From assembly GCA_964472945.1 (NCBI GenBank), contig CAYYNM010000090.1:1-11990 (forward strand): 11,990 nucleotides of DNA, read 5' to 3'. The DNA is from QPIN01 sp964472945. GTDB lineage: Bacteria > Pseudomonadota > Gammaproteobacteria > Methylococcales > Methylomonadaceae. Under the pieces are notes generated by a model. It did not search any database. It had not been told where the DNA came from and was given only the letters and a program-made list of their open reading frames with translations. Position 1 is the first letter of the stretch. Every line of letters starts with the position of its first letter. Below, piece by piece: positions 1 to 6,096 of this stretch. A program made the translations under genes and the position numbers.

Positions 1-2
1 AA

Positions 3-110
3 GCGCATAGCAAGCTACGCAACTATTTATACAACGCAGAAGACGGACAAAAAGACAAGTTAGTTGCTCAAGTTTTTCATGCACGCTCCTTAATTACCGG
101 TCTGATATAA
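3..110 (+). CDS. 3' end of an unrecognised protein gene (partial)
   Basis: One frame is open from the window edge to a TAA at 108-110 and gives 35 residues ending FHARSLITGLI. The other two plus-strand frames stop early, at 9-11 and 61-63. The composition (mixed charged and hydrophobic, including LRNYLYNAEDGQKDK) looks like the C-terminus of a real soluble protein, but I do not recognise the family. Its last 17 bases overlap the end of the minus-strand PilZ gene tail to tail. The call rests only on the open frame and its plausible composition, since the rest of the gene lies outside the window. Confidence 0.4.
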   Translation, partial: AHSKLRNYLYNAEDGQKDKLVAQVFHARSLITGLI

Positions 111-714
111 AGCCAGGCACTCCTTTTATCTGCTCACGAACCATTTGAACATATTGCAGCCCCATTAAAGTAGAGCCATCATCTACATTTTCAACCCAAA
201 TCACCCTGACTTCCCCTTCTAAATTAAGCTGAGAAAAATCAAAGGTTGTGACAGTTCCAGGTTTAACCGACAACTTTTCTTTCAAAAAAATCATCAAACC
301 ATCAATTGATACATTTTTCGTTAAAAAGCCATAAGACTGGCCTTTAAACACAATCTCTCCTGAAGCAGAAAGAGTTTTCCTATAAGCTTTGCGTTTATAA
401 AGTAAGTTATTCACATCATAAGATAAATTTCTAAACTCCAAGGCTATATATATATGACCCTCAATTTTCTCAGACCTTACTACATCCGCTTCTCCCGCTA
501 AGCGCATTTCAGGTAAATACAAGTCTATGGTGGCTGATGTCTCAATTGAATGAAAAATATCAGATATATCAATACCACAAGCATTAGCATCTAATTCTGC
601 TAATAAACCTGTAATTGATAAGTTTCTAACAGAAATTTCCAGTTCTTTACCTGCCAAATAAATAAGCCCATGTGAACTAAGACATTTTCGGTAAGACCTT
701 TTTTTCATACTCAT
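94..714 (-). CDS. Tandem PilZ-domain protein (probable c-di-GMP receptor)
   Basis: The 206-residue protein is two PilZ-like domains in a row (about residues 4-98 and 107-195), with no signal peptide or membrane segment, so it is probably cytoplasmic. PilZ domains bind cyclic di-GMP through an RxxxR motif and a following D/NxSxxG motif. The second domain has both: R108-K-A-Y-R112 and N134-x-S136-x-x-G139. The first has N31-x-S33-x-x-G36, but K5 replaces the first arginine (K5xxxR9), so its binding may be weaker. The halves align without gaps over their first 35 or so residues (SYRKCLSSHG against AYRKTLSASG), which points to internal duplication. ATG at 714 or at 708 (Met3) could be the start; neither has a clear Shine-Dalgarno. 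The gene stands alone and divergent from the lipoprotein gene. The output (motility, exopolysaccharide or other) cannot be told from sequence. Confidence 0.8.
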   Translation of the reverse strand: MSMKKRSYRKCLSSHGLIYLAGKELEISVRNLSITGLLAELDANACGIDISDIFHSIETSATIDLYLPEMRLAGEADVVRSEKIEGHIYIALEFRNLSYDVNNLLYKRKAYRKTLSASGEIVFKGQSYGFLTKNVSIDGLMIFLKEKLSVKPGTVTTFDFSQLNLEGEVRVIWVENVDDGSTLMGLQYVQMVREQIKGVPGFISDR

Positions 715-750
715 AATATTTTTGTTTGAAAATCAAAAGATATGGTAAAA

Positions 751-779
751 AGTATAGACATTAATCCAAGATATTCCAG
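751..779 (-). promoter_or_regulatory. Weak promoter candidate for the PilZ gene
   Basis: On the minus strand a TATACT -10 box (756-751) lies 17 bases downstream of CTGGAA (779-774), a poor -35 box. Transcription would start about 30 bases before the PilZ ATG. The 85-base divergent gap also has to carry the lipoprotein promoter, for which I see no convincing pair of boxes. Confidence 0.25.
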
Positions 780-799
780 ACATTCACCTTTAATTTCTA

Positions 800-1399
800 A
801 TGAAATATATTATTTTTCTTTTTTTTATCTTATTTTTTCTGCCCTCTTGTACAACAACACCCAAAAACACCCATAATATTTGTAAAGTTTTCCAGGAAAA
901 AGATGATTGGTATGCTGATGTAAAATCATCGTATGAAAAGTGGGGACTTCCTATTCATATTAATATGGCTATTATGTATCAGGAATCCCACTTTGTTGCA
1001 GATGCTAAGCCGCCACGCCCCAGACTTTTAGGCTTTATTCCCTGGTTTAGGTCAAGTAGTGCTTATGGCTATGCACAAGCACAAGATGGTACATGGAATG
1101 ATTATTTAAATACAGCTGGTGATTGGGGAGCAGACAGGGATGATTTTTCAGATGCAACTGACTTTATCGGCTGGTATTGCTCAATTAGCCATCAAAAATT
1201 GGGGATTCCTCTGTTAGCCACAAAAAATCTCTATCTTGCTTATCACGAAGGTCATGGTGGCTATATGCGTAAAACTTATCTCGAAAAACACTGGTTAATC
1301 AACACATCTAATAAAGTAGCAAAGATTGCACAGCAATATAAAACCCAATTATTACGTTGCAAAGATGAATTAGAAAGCAATTCCTGGTTTTTTTGGTAA
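800..1399 (+). CDS. Lipoprotein with lysozyme-like (SLT-type) transglycosylase fold
   Basis: The 199-residue protein starts with a hydrophobic lipoprotein signal peptide ending in a lipobox, L14-P15-S16-C17, so mature protein would be lipidated at C17 and membrane anchored. The rest resembles the family 1 lytic transglycosylase fold. YQES at 60-63 carries the candidate catalytic glutamate E62. SAYGYAQAQDGTW (87-99) matches the position of the GLMQ-type motif, and LAYHEG (146-151) that of the AYNAG motif. Known SLT enzymes cut peptidoglycan between MurNAc and GlcNAc, so cell-wall remodelling is the likely job. The motifs are divergent, and activity or substrate is inferred. No Shine-Dalgarno is visible before the ATG, but the signal peptide fixes the start. 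An FKBP isomerase gene follows 36 bases after the stop and may be cotranscribed. Confidence 0.7.
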   Translation: MKYIIFLFFILFFLPSCTTTPKNTHNICKVFQEKDDWYADVKSSYEKWGLPIHINMAIMYQESHFVADAKPPRPRLLGFIPWFRSSSAYGYAQAQDGTWNDYLNTAGDWGADRDDFSDATDFIGWYCSISHQKLGIPLLATKNLYLAYHEGHGGYMRKTYLEKHWLINTSNKVAKIAQQYKTQLLRCKDELESNSWFFW

Positions 1400-1435
1400 A
1401 CTATAGCGCTTAAACTAATAACAATGGAAAATTCG

Positions 1436-1903
1436 ATGAAAAACCCAGTTATTGTCATTTTAGCCGCAATTTTAATAGGAATAACTATGTTCTCAATGGC
1501 AAATGCCACTTCACCAGAAGAAAACAAAGCAGCAGGAGAAGCCTTTCTTGCTGAAAATGCTAAAAAACCAAATATTGTGACCACGGCAAGTGGCTTACAA
1601 TACGAAGTACTAACTGAAGGTGAAGGCCCCTCTCCATCTGCTACAACCAGCGTAACAGTTCATTACAGAGGTACCACACTTGATGGTAAAGAGTTTGATA
1701 GCTCATACAGCCGTAATGAACCCGCGACCTTTCCATTAAATCGTGTTATTGCAGGCTGGACAGAAGGCTTACAATTAATGAATGTGGGGGCAAAATATCG
1801 CTTCTTTATCCCATCTGAACTTGCTTATGGTCAACGGGGTGCCGGTGTAGATATTGGCCCAAATGCAACACTTATTTTTGAAGTGGAACTCCTAAAGTTC
1901 TAA
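1436..1903 (+). CDS. Periplasmic FKBP-type peptidyl-prolyl cis-trans isomerase
   Basis: The protein catalyses cis-trans isomerisation of X-Pro bonds and probably helps fold envelope proteins. I prefer the ATG at 1436 (155 residues), because GGA lies 7 bases upstream. An in-frame ATG at 1424 would add four residues and has no ribosome site. A signal peptide of about 24 residues ends in A22-N23-A24, a typical signal peptidase I site, so the product should be periplasmic. A short linker is followed by one FKBP domain (about 65-155). Residues equivalent to the FKBP12 active site are kept: Y77, F87-D88, F99, V104-I105, W108, Y131 and F148. The long N-terminal helices that dimerise Mip and FkpA are missing, so this is a short form closer to a single-domain FKBP. 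It lies just downstream of the lipoprotein gene, and a terminator follows at 1997. Confidence 0.9.
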   Translation: MKNPVIVILAAILIGITMFSMANATSPEENKAAGEAFLAENAKKPNIVTTASGLQYEVLTEGEGPSPSATTSVTVHYRGTTLDGKEFDSSYSRNEPATFPLNRVIAGWTEGLQLMNVGAKYRFFIPSELAYGQRGAGVDIGPNATLIFEVELLKF

Positions 1904-1931
1904 GTGTATACTTCTAAAATTACAGATTTTC

Positions 1932-1988
1932 CCTAGAGACTATTTGTTTTTGCAGACAAATACCTGCTTTTCAACAATATACTCTAGG
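1932..1988 (+). repeat. Nested inverted repeat between the FKBP gene and rlmKL
   Basis: An outer perfect 7-base pair arm (CCTAGAG 1932-1938, CTCTAGG 1982-1988) encloses an inner perfect 7-base arm (TATTTGT 1941-1947, ACAAATA 1956-1962). RNA from this strand could form a two-tier stem just before the terminator hairpin. It may be part of the 3' end of the FKBP transcript or a leader of rlmKL. Confidence 0.45.
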
Positions 1989-1996
1989 TAATCAAT

Positions 1997-2024
1997 AAAG
2001 CCTTGCTTGAGCAAGGCTTTTTTA
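1997..2024 (+). terminator. Rho-independent terminator
   Basis: A perfect 10-base pair stem (AAAGCCTTGC 1997-2006, GCAAGGCTTT 2011-2020) with a TTGA tetraloop runs into a T-rich tract through about 2026. It very probably ends the FKBP transcript. It finishes only about 10 bases before the rlmKL start codon, which is odd for a terminator between independent genes. Confidence 0.85.
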
Positions 2025-2034
2025 TTTAAGGCTT

Positions 2035-4236
2035 ATGATAAAATATCAACTTTTTGCAACAACACCCAAGGCAATGGAAGACATTCTTGCCTCTGAATTA
2101 AAACAACTTGGAGCAGAAAATGTTCAGCCTAAAATGGCAGGCGTTAGCTTTCAAGGTGATCTTGAAATGGCCTATAGAGCCTGTCTTTGGTCAAGAACTG
2201 CAAATCGTATTTTATTGCCTTTAAAGTCTTTTAACGTTCACTCTAAAGAAGATTTGTACGACGCAGTAAAAAAAATCAATTGGTTTGAACACTTTAAACC
2301 TGATGAAACCTTTGCCGTATCGTTTAGTGCAAAAAATTCAGACGTCATAATCAACACCCACTTTGGCGCCTTAGTGGTAAAAGATGCTATCGTCGATCAA
2401 ATGCGAGCCAAGTTCCAAAAACGCCCTAATATTGAGCTACACCGCCCCACCATTAAAATCAATGTATATTTGAATAATGATAGCGCACAATTAAGCTTAG
2501 ATTTGTCGGGTGAAAGCTTACACCGACGCGGTTACCGCGAAGCCAATGTAGCAGCCCCCATAAAAGAAAACTTAGCAGCTGCTATGCTTTTGCGTAGCAA
2601 CTGGCCAGAGATAGCTAAACAAGGTGGGGCTCTCGTCGATCCCATGTGTGGGTCAGGAACACTATTATTAGAAGCCGCTTTAATATCGGCTGATTATGCA
2701 CCAGGCTTATTAAGAGATTATTATGGTTTTCTCGGCTGGAAAAAGCATGATGAGGAATGCTGGCAAAAACTATTAGTTGAGGCTGAGCAGCGCAAAATAA
2801 TTGGCCTACAAAATATGCCTGTTATTGCTGGTTTTGATAAAAGTCGTCGTACGGTTGCCACCGCAATTCAACACGTTGAAAATGCTGGTTTTGATAATAA
2901 AATACATGTTGAAAAAAGAGAGATAAACGATGCGAAACCAGCGACTAGCTGGAAAGCCGGTCTACTTATTTGTAACCCGCCCTACGGTGAGCGTTTAGGT
3001 GATGATAAAGAAATATCTCAACTTTACCTCCAATTTGGAGAGGTATTAAAGTCACGTTTTATAGGCTGGAAAGCGACTATAATTATCAGCAACCCGGAAA
3101 TGGGCTTCCGCTTAGGAATTAAATCACAAAAACCCATTACTCTTTTCAATGGCCCATTGGAATGTAAGCTATTGCGTTTAAATATTGTAGAAAAATCTTT
3201 TTTTATTCCTAAAGCAAAATCCCAGCAAGAACGTATAGAACGTGTCACTAAAAACTCATCTTCTGAACAAAATGGTGGGCAAACCGCTGAAATGTTTGCC
3301 AACCGACTAAAGAAAAATCTCAAAAAAATGACTAAATGGGCAAAACAGCAAAATGTTAGCTGTTACCGTTTATATGATGCCGACTTACCTGAATATTCAG
3401 TAGCAATTGATATCTATCAAGGCGATCAACTATGGGTTAATGTACAAGAATATGAAGCCCCTAAATCAATTGATGCTCATAAAGCTAATGAACGGTTAGC
3501 CGGAATCTTGGCTGAAATTCCTCGTGTTCTTAACATTGACAAATCACAGGTATTTTTAAAAATCCGTCGTAAACAAAAAAATACCGAACAATATGAAAAA
3601 CAGGATAATAAAGCCAATTTTCATATTATTGAAGAAAATAATGGTAAGTTCCTGGTTAATTTTGAAGATTATATTGATACAGGAATTTTTCTGGATCACC
3701 GCCCTATTCGTCAAACAATTCAGCAACAAGCTCAAGGTAAAACTTTCTTAAATTTATTTGCCTACACTGCTGCCGCCTCAGTACATGCGGCAATAGGCGG
3801 TGCTTTATCCACAACCAGTATTAACTCATCAAATACCTACTTAGACTGGGCTGAAAAGAACTTTACATTAAACAATCTAGCTGGAAACAATAAACATATT
3901 CGTGCAGACTCATCTGCCTGGCTTGAAGAGCAACGTAAAAAGGTTGAGCCCACACAATATGATTTAATTTTTTTAGACCCCCCCACTTTTTCAAATTCAA
4001 AACGTATGGATACAGTATTTGATATTCAACAAGATCATGTGAGTTTAATTAATAATGCTTTAGCACTGTTAACAGGTGAAGGTATATTATATTTTTCCAC
4101 TAATTTTAAACGCTTTAAGCTTGATGAATTGGGCATTATTAATGCCAATATCGAAAATATTTCAGCCGCCACCATCCCAGAAGATTTTTCTAGAAGCCCC
4201 AAAATTCATTATTGCTGGAAAATAACGCATAAATGA
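2035..4236 (+). CDS. rlmL: Bifunctional 23S rRNA methyltransferase RlmKL (m2G2445 / m7G2069)
   Basis: This is the fused gammaproteobacterial enzyme, whose two SAM-dependent halves methylate 23S rRNA during 50S assembly: RlmL makes m2G2445 and RlmK makes m7G2069. At 733 residues it is slightly longer than E. coli RlmKL (702). A THUMP RNA-binding domain lies at about 44-155. The RlmL half has DPMCGSGT (202-209, SAM motif I) and NPPYG (314-318, catalytic motif IV). The RlmK half has FLDHRP (552-557), the motif I region FAYTAAASVHA (575-585) and DPPTFSNSKRM (648-658). Two RlmK residues depart from the family pattern I know: A579 where a glycine is usual (FAYTG) and N597 where the ribose-binding Asp of VDxS is usual. 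The start at 2035 is supported by the conserved LFATTPKAMEDIL beginning; AAGG lies only 3 bases upstream. The stop overlaps the acylphosphatase start. Confidence 0.95.
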   Translation: MIKYQLFATTPKAMEDILASELKQLGAENVQPKMAGVSFQGDLEMAYRACLWSRTANRILLPLKSFNVHSKEDLYDAVKKINWFEHFKPDETFAVSFSAKNSDVIINTHFGALVVKDAIVDQMRAKFQKRPNIELHRPTIKINVYLNNDSAQLSLDLSGESLHRRGYREANVAAPIKENLAAAMLLRSNWPEIAKQGGALVDPMCGSGTLLLEAALISADYAPGLLRDYYGFLGWKKHDEECWQKLLVEAEQRKIIGLQNMPVIAGFDKSRRTVATAIQHVENAGFDNKIHVEKREINDAKPATSWKAGLLICNPPYGERLGDDKEISQLYLQFGEVLKSRFIGWKATIIISNPEMGFRLGIKSQKPITLFNGPLECKLLRLNIVEKSFFIPKAKSQQERIERVTKNSSSEQNGGQTAEMFANRLKKNLKKMTKWAKQQNVSCYRLYDADLPEYSVAIDIYQGDQLWVNVQEYEAPKSIDAHKANERLAGILAEIPRVLNIDKSQVFLKIRRKQKNTEQYEKQDNKANFHIIEENNGKFLVNFEDYIDTGIFLDHRPIRQTIQQQAQGKTFLNLFAYTAAASVHAAIGGALSTTSINSSNTYLDWAEKNFTLNNLAGNNKHIRADSSAWLEEQRKKVEPTQYDLIFLDPPTFSNSKRMDTVFDIQQDHVSLINNALALLTGEGILYFSTNFKRFKLDELGIINANIENISAATIPEDFSRSPKIHYCWKITHK

Positions 4237-4505
4237 AAACAGTTCAACTTATCATAACGGGGCGAGTACAAGGTGTTTATTTTAGGGCATACACCCAAAA
4301 GCAAGCCACAAAACTTGGTGTATCAGGGTATGCTTGCAATAAAGCAAATGGTGCTGTAGAGGTTATTGCCTGTGCACCAGCAGATAAATTAGAGAGCTTT
4401 ATAAACGGGTGTTATAAAGGGCCTTTACTCGCTAAAGTTAAAAAAGTCTTGGTGAATGATAAATATGTACTAACAGAAACATTCACTCAGTTTGAAATTC
4501 GGTAG
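4233..4505 (+). CDS. acyP: Acylphosphatase
   Basis: A 90-residue protein of the usual acylphosphatase length; it hydrolyses the carboxyl-phosphate bond of acyl phosphates in the cytoplasm. The phosphate-binding loop GRVQGVYFR (10-18) supplies the catalytic arginine R18, and GYACN (32-36) supplies the catalytic asparagine N36. The C-terminus ends in the typical TxFEIR strand. The ATG overlaps the rlmKL stop codon by four bases (ATGA), so translation is probably coupled to rlmKL. The physiological substrate is unknown for this family, and the link to rRNA methylation is only positional. The usual glycine after QGV is a tyrosine (QGVYF), a tolerated variation in the loop as far as I know. Confidence 0.92.
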   Translation: MKTVQLIITGRVQGVYFRAYTQKQATKLGVSGYACNKANGAVEVIACAPADKLESFINGCYKGPLLAKVKKVLVNDKYVLTETFTQFEIR

Positions 4506-4567
4506 TAAGTTAAATCTTTAGCTTTAGGCAACTCGCAACAAATATATTCTCATTAATAACAGCCTTT

Positions 4568-4627
4568 GGGGGCTCAGGTTTTAACCTACATTCTTTAGTG
4601 CAAAAGCAGGCAAAATCCTGTGTCCCC
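4568..4627 (+). repeat. Long imperfect hairpin downstream of acyP
   Basis: GGGGGCTCAGG (4568-4578) can pair with CCTGTGTCCCC (4617-4627) as an 11-position stem with one G-U pair and one U-U mismatch. The 38-base loop can form a further small CTTT/AAAG stem. No T-tract follows, so it does not look like an intrinsic terminator. It is GC-rich against a very AT-rich background. It might be a structured RNA or a processed 3' end. Confidence 0.4.
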
Positions 4628-4700
4628 ATGATAAATTGTTAAAATAGCTTTATCAACAGATTCGACCTACTACTGATTCAAGCGATAAAATAATTAAATA

Positions 4701-4730
4701 TTGAATCCCATGTGATTTTTAGGGTATTAT
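4701..4730 (+). promoter_or_regulatory. Sigma-70-type promoter candidate for the PAS gene
   Basis: TTGAAT (4701-4706) and TATTAT (4725-4730) are separated by 18 bases. Transcription would start near 4737 and give a leader of about 100 bases before the PAS ATG. Both boxes match four or five of six consensus bases, but the region is AT-rich, so a chance match is possible. Confidence 0.4.
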
Positions 4731-4835
4731 AAATTTCCGTTTAGAGTTAATCAGACTGCTTTTACTTGTGAAAGAGAAAAAGAAACTCTGTTAAATTTCC
4801 ATTAATCATAAATAACCATACAGGAGAAATCTGAA

Positions 4836-5321
4836 ATGGCTGAAATTAAATATACCGATACAATTGTCAGTGATACTGACAAAAAAGGGAACATTACTTT
4901 TGCAAATGATGTTTTTCAGAAAGTTGCGGGCTATAGCGAAGCCGAATTACTGGGTGCTAACCACAACATTGTTCGCCATGAGGATATGCCTCGCGCTTGC
5001 TTTAAGTTGGTGTGGGACACACTCAAATCAGGAAAAAGTCTTCGGGCTTACGTCATAAATAAAGCGAAGAATGGCGATTATTACTGGGTACTTGGTACTT
5101 TTACAATAACGGATGATGGTTATCATGCGGAAAGAATCCCACCAAATCCTGCCGTTATTAAGGATGTGATAGCACCTCTTTATAAACAAATGCGCGATAA
5201 AGAGAAAGAGATGAACTACAGTAACGAAGGGATGGATGCTGCACTCCAGATTGTACTGGATCTTCTGGCAGAAAAAGGCATCACATACGATGAACTAATT
5301 GATTCTCTTGATGATATGTAA
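4836..5321 (+). CDS. Stand-alone PAS-domain protein, Aer-like (possible FAD redox/oxygen sensor)
   Basis: A 161-residue soluble protein with a single PAS domain (about residues 6-95) and a predicted helical C-terminal tail (105-161). The stretch N42-H-N-I-V-R47-H48-E-D50-M and GDYYWV (80-85) closely follow the PAS domain of the aerotaxis receptor Aer, where the equivalent Arg, His and Asp are needed to bind FAD. FAD binding and redox sensing are therefore likely but inferred. Unlike Aer there is no HAMP, membrane or chemoreceptor signalling domain, and no kinase or GGDEF output. It must act through a partner, or the tail itself is the contact surface. A strong ribosome site (AGGAG at 4822-4826, 9 bases before the ATG) supports the start. 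The gene seems monocistronic, with its own promoter candidate and a stem-loop 5 bases after the stop. Confidence 0.85.
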   Translation: MAEIKYTDTIVSDTDKKGNITFANDVFQKVAGYSEAELLGANHNIVRHEDMPRACFKLVWDTLKSGKSLRAYVINKAKNGDYYWVLGTFTITDDGYHAERIPPNPAVIKDVIAPLYKQMRDKEKEMNYSNEGMDAALQIVLDLLAEKGITYDELIDSLDDM

Positions 5322-5326
5322 TATTA

Positions 5327-5356
5327 AGGAGCGAGAATTATTAAATCCTCGCTCCT
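5327..5356 (+). terminator. Stem-loop at the end of the PAS gene (terminator-like, no T-tract)
   Basis: A perfect 9-base pair stem (AGGAGCGAG 5327-5335, CTCGCTCCT 5348-5356) with a 12-base loop starts 5 bases after the PAS stop. The following bases are AAGAAGGG, so a canonical T-tract is missing. It may stabilise or help end the transcript. Confidence 0.45.
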
Positions 5357-5402
5357 AAGAAGGGACTGAGTAGTATTTATATTATTTCTCCTACAACTTT
5401 TC

Positions 5403-5436
5403 ACCTGCCCCCTATTTCTATAAATACGGGACAGGT
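5403..5436. repeat. 34-base imperfect palindrome
   Basis: Fifteen-base arms (5403-5417 and 5422-5436) pair at 13 of 15 positions around a 4-base CTAT centre. The arms begin ACCTG and end CAGGT. C-runs and A-runs flank it, but there is no clear T-tract on either strand. It could be a short interspersed repeat, a binding site for a dimeric protein, or a transcript end; only copies elsewhere in the genome would tell. Confidence 0.5.
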
Positions 5437-5704
5437 AAAAATCAGTAGCAACACCTGCATACAGCTTCTTGTTAAATTTTTAAGCTATTTTAAAAATATA
5501 ATACCAAGCTAAAAATCAACTTTATATCGTCTTCATACGGGGGCATTTCGACAAACTCCACATTCTCAGGACATAGTTTAAGTTTCAATAAAGATCAGAG
5601 TTTTGTATGAGACTCCAAATTATCAGCTTTTATACCAACTATCCTATAAGTCAATTTGGCAATAAAGCCTAAGTAGTTCATTAGTCGAATCTTACTCATT
5701 AAAA

Positions 5705-5851
5705 TCAAGCAATTTGCCACTCAGCTGAAGTTTCATTTGATTTTTCAATATCAACTTCATCCACTTGTAAAAGATGCCATTCAAAGTGTTCAGTTAAAGG
5801 TAAGTCATCCATTTGTTCATAATCTATATCGGCATTAGCTTGCTCAGTCAT
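5705..5851 (-). CDS. Small acidic protein of 48 residues, unknown function
   Basis: The ORF begins MTEQANADIDYEQMDD and ends ETSAEWQIA before a TGA. A good ribosome site, GGAGAA (5862-5857), lies 5 bases before the ATG, and a TATAAT box is about 38 bases upstream. Fourteen of 48 residues are Asp or Glu against one Lys and no Arg. There are two Trp, no Cys, no signal peptide and no membrane segment. I do not recognise the family. Very acidic small proteins can be antitoxins, DNA mimics, adaptor peptides or precursor peptides, but nothing here chooses among these, and no modifying enzyme or toxin lies beside it. It is transcribed in the same direction as the ParA gene but is separated from it by 245 bases. 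Confidence 0.55.
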   Translation of the reverse strand: MTEQANADIDYEQMDDLPLTEHFEWHLLQVDEVDIEKSNETSAEWQIA

Positions 5852-5888
5852 AATAATTCTCCAATAATGTGACTCTCACTATATCCAG

Positions 5889-5921
5889 ATTATAAAATAT
5901 ATATATTGTACTAAATCACAA
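5889..5921 (-). promoter_or_regulatory. -10 element upstream of the 48-residue ORF
   Basis: A perfect TATAAT lies on the minus strand at 5894-5889, next to an alternating TA run. No good -35 box is at 16-18 bases; the best match, TTGTGA (5921-5916), is 21 bases away. Transcription would start about 31 bases before the ATG at 5851. Confidence 0.4.
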
Positions 5922-6007
5922 TTCTATGGGTTTTTATTAAATTTTCGACCGGTTTCACGAGATAAGACCTGATAAGGTAGGGCTTAATTTAAAATATGTT
6001 ATCACTA

Positions 6008-6038
6008 TCACAACAAATACATAAGGTATTTGTTGTGA
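6008..6038. repeat. Perfect 13-base inverted repeat downstream of the ParA gene
   Basis: TCACAACAAATAC (6008-6020) and GTATTTGTTGTGA (6026-6038) are exact reverse complements around a 5-base ATAAG loop. The stem is strong but no T-tract follows on either strand. It lies 58 bases beyond the ParA stop. It may be the 3' end of the ParA transcript or a protein-binding site. Confidence 0.6.
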
Positions 6039-6096
6039 CTGGCTTTTGCTATGGAATCAAGTTAGAGATCGGTAAGTTGTTTCGTGCACGTTGTTC

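Larger units (their letters stand above)
4506..4835. other. 330-base non-coding stretch before the PAS gene
   Basis: No ORF with a ribosome site is visible on either strand. The first half holds a 60-base hairpin (4568-4627) and the second half a promoter candidate (4701-4730). The roughly 100-base leader that follows contains a weak AGAGTT/AACTCT pairing (4743-4748 with 4784-4789). I see no clear intrinsic terminator for the rlmKL-acyP transcript. Confidence 0.5.
5322..6096. other. 775-base gene-poor region between the PAS and ParA genes
   Basis: It contains a stem-loop (5327-5356), a palindrome (5403-5436), a 48-residue minus-strand ORF (5705-5851) with a -10 box, and a perfect 13-base inverted repeat (6008-6038). 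Positions 5440-5700 are AT-rich and show nothing I can support as a gene. The convergent ends of the PAS and ParA transcripts lie at its two borders. Confidence 0.6.

Noticed and set aside
1276..1584. 102-residue minus-strand ORF across the lipoprotein and FKBP genes
   Set aside because: It lies opposite two well-supported genes, and its hydrophobic stretch is the complement of the FKBP signal-peptide region.
3805..3813. Perfect DnaA box TTATCCACA
   Set aside because: A single 9-base match inside the rlmKL coding sequence, with no cluster of boxes or AT-rich unwinding element; probably chance.
4568..4627. Glycine or c-di-GMP riboswitch before the PAS gene
   Set aside because: A short stretch (GCAGGCAAAA) recalls part of a glycine aptamer, but the remaining conserved positions and second helix are missing, and no GEMM-type core is seen.
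5595..5699. 34-residue minus-strand ORF (begins MSKIRLMNYLG) just after the 48-residue ORF
   Set aside because: It has no ribosome site of its own. Translational coupling 5 bases after the upstream stop is possible, but length and composition give no support, and the C-terminal KADNLESHTKL looks like something I have seen in spurious repeat-derived ORFs.
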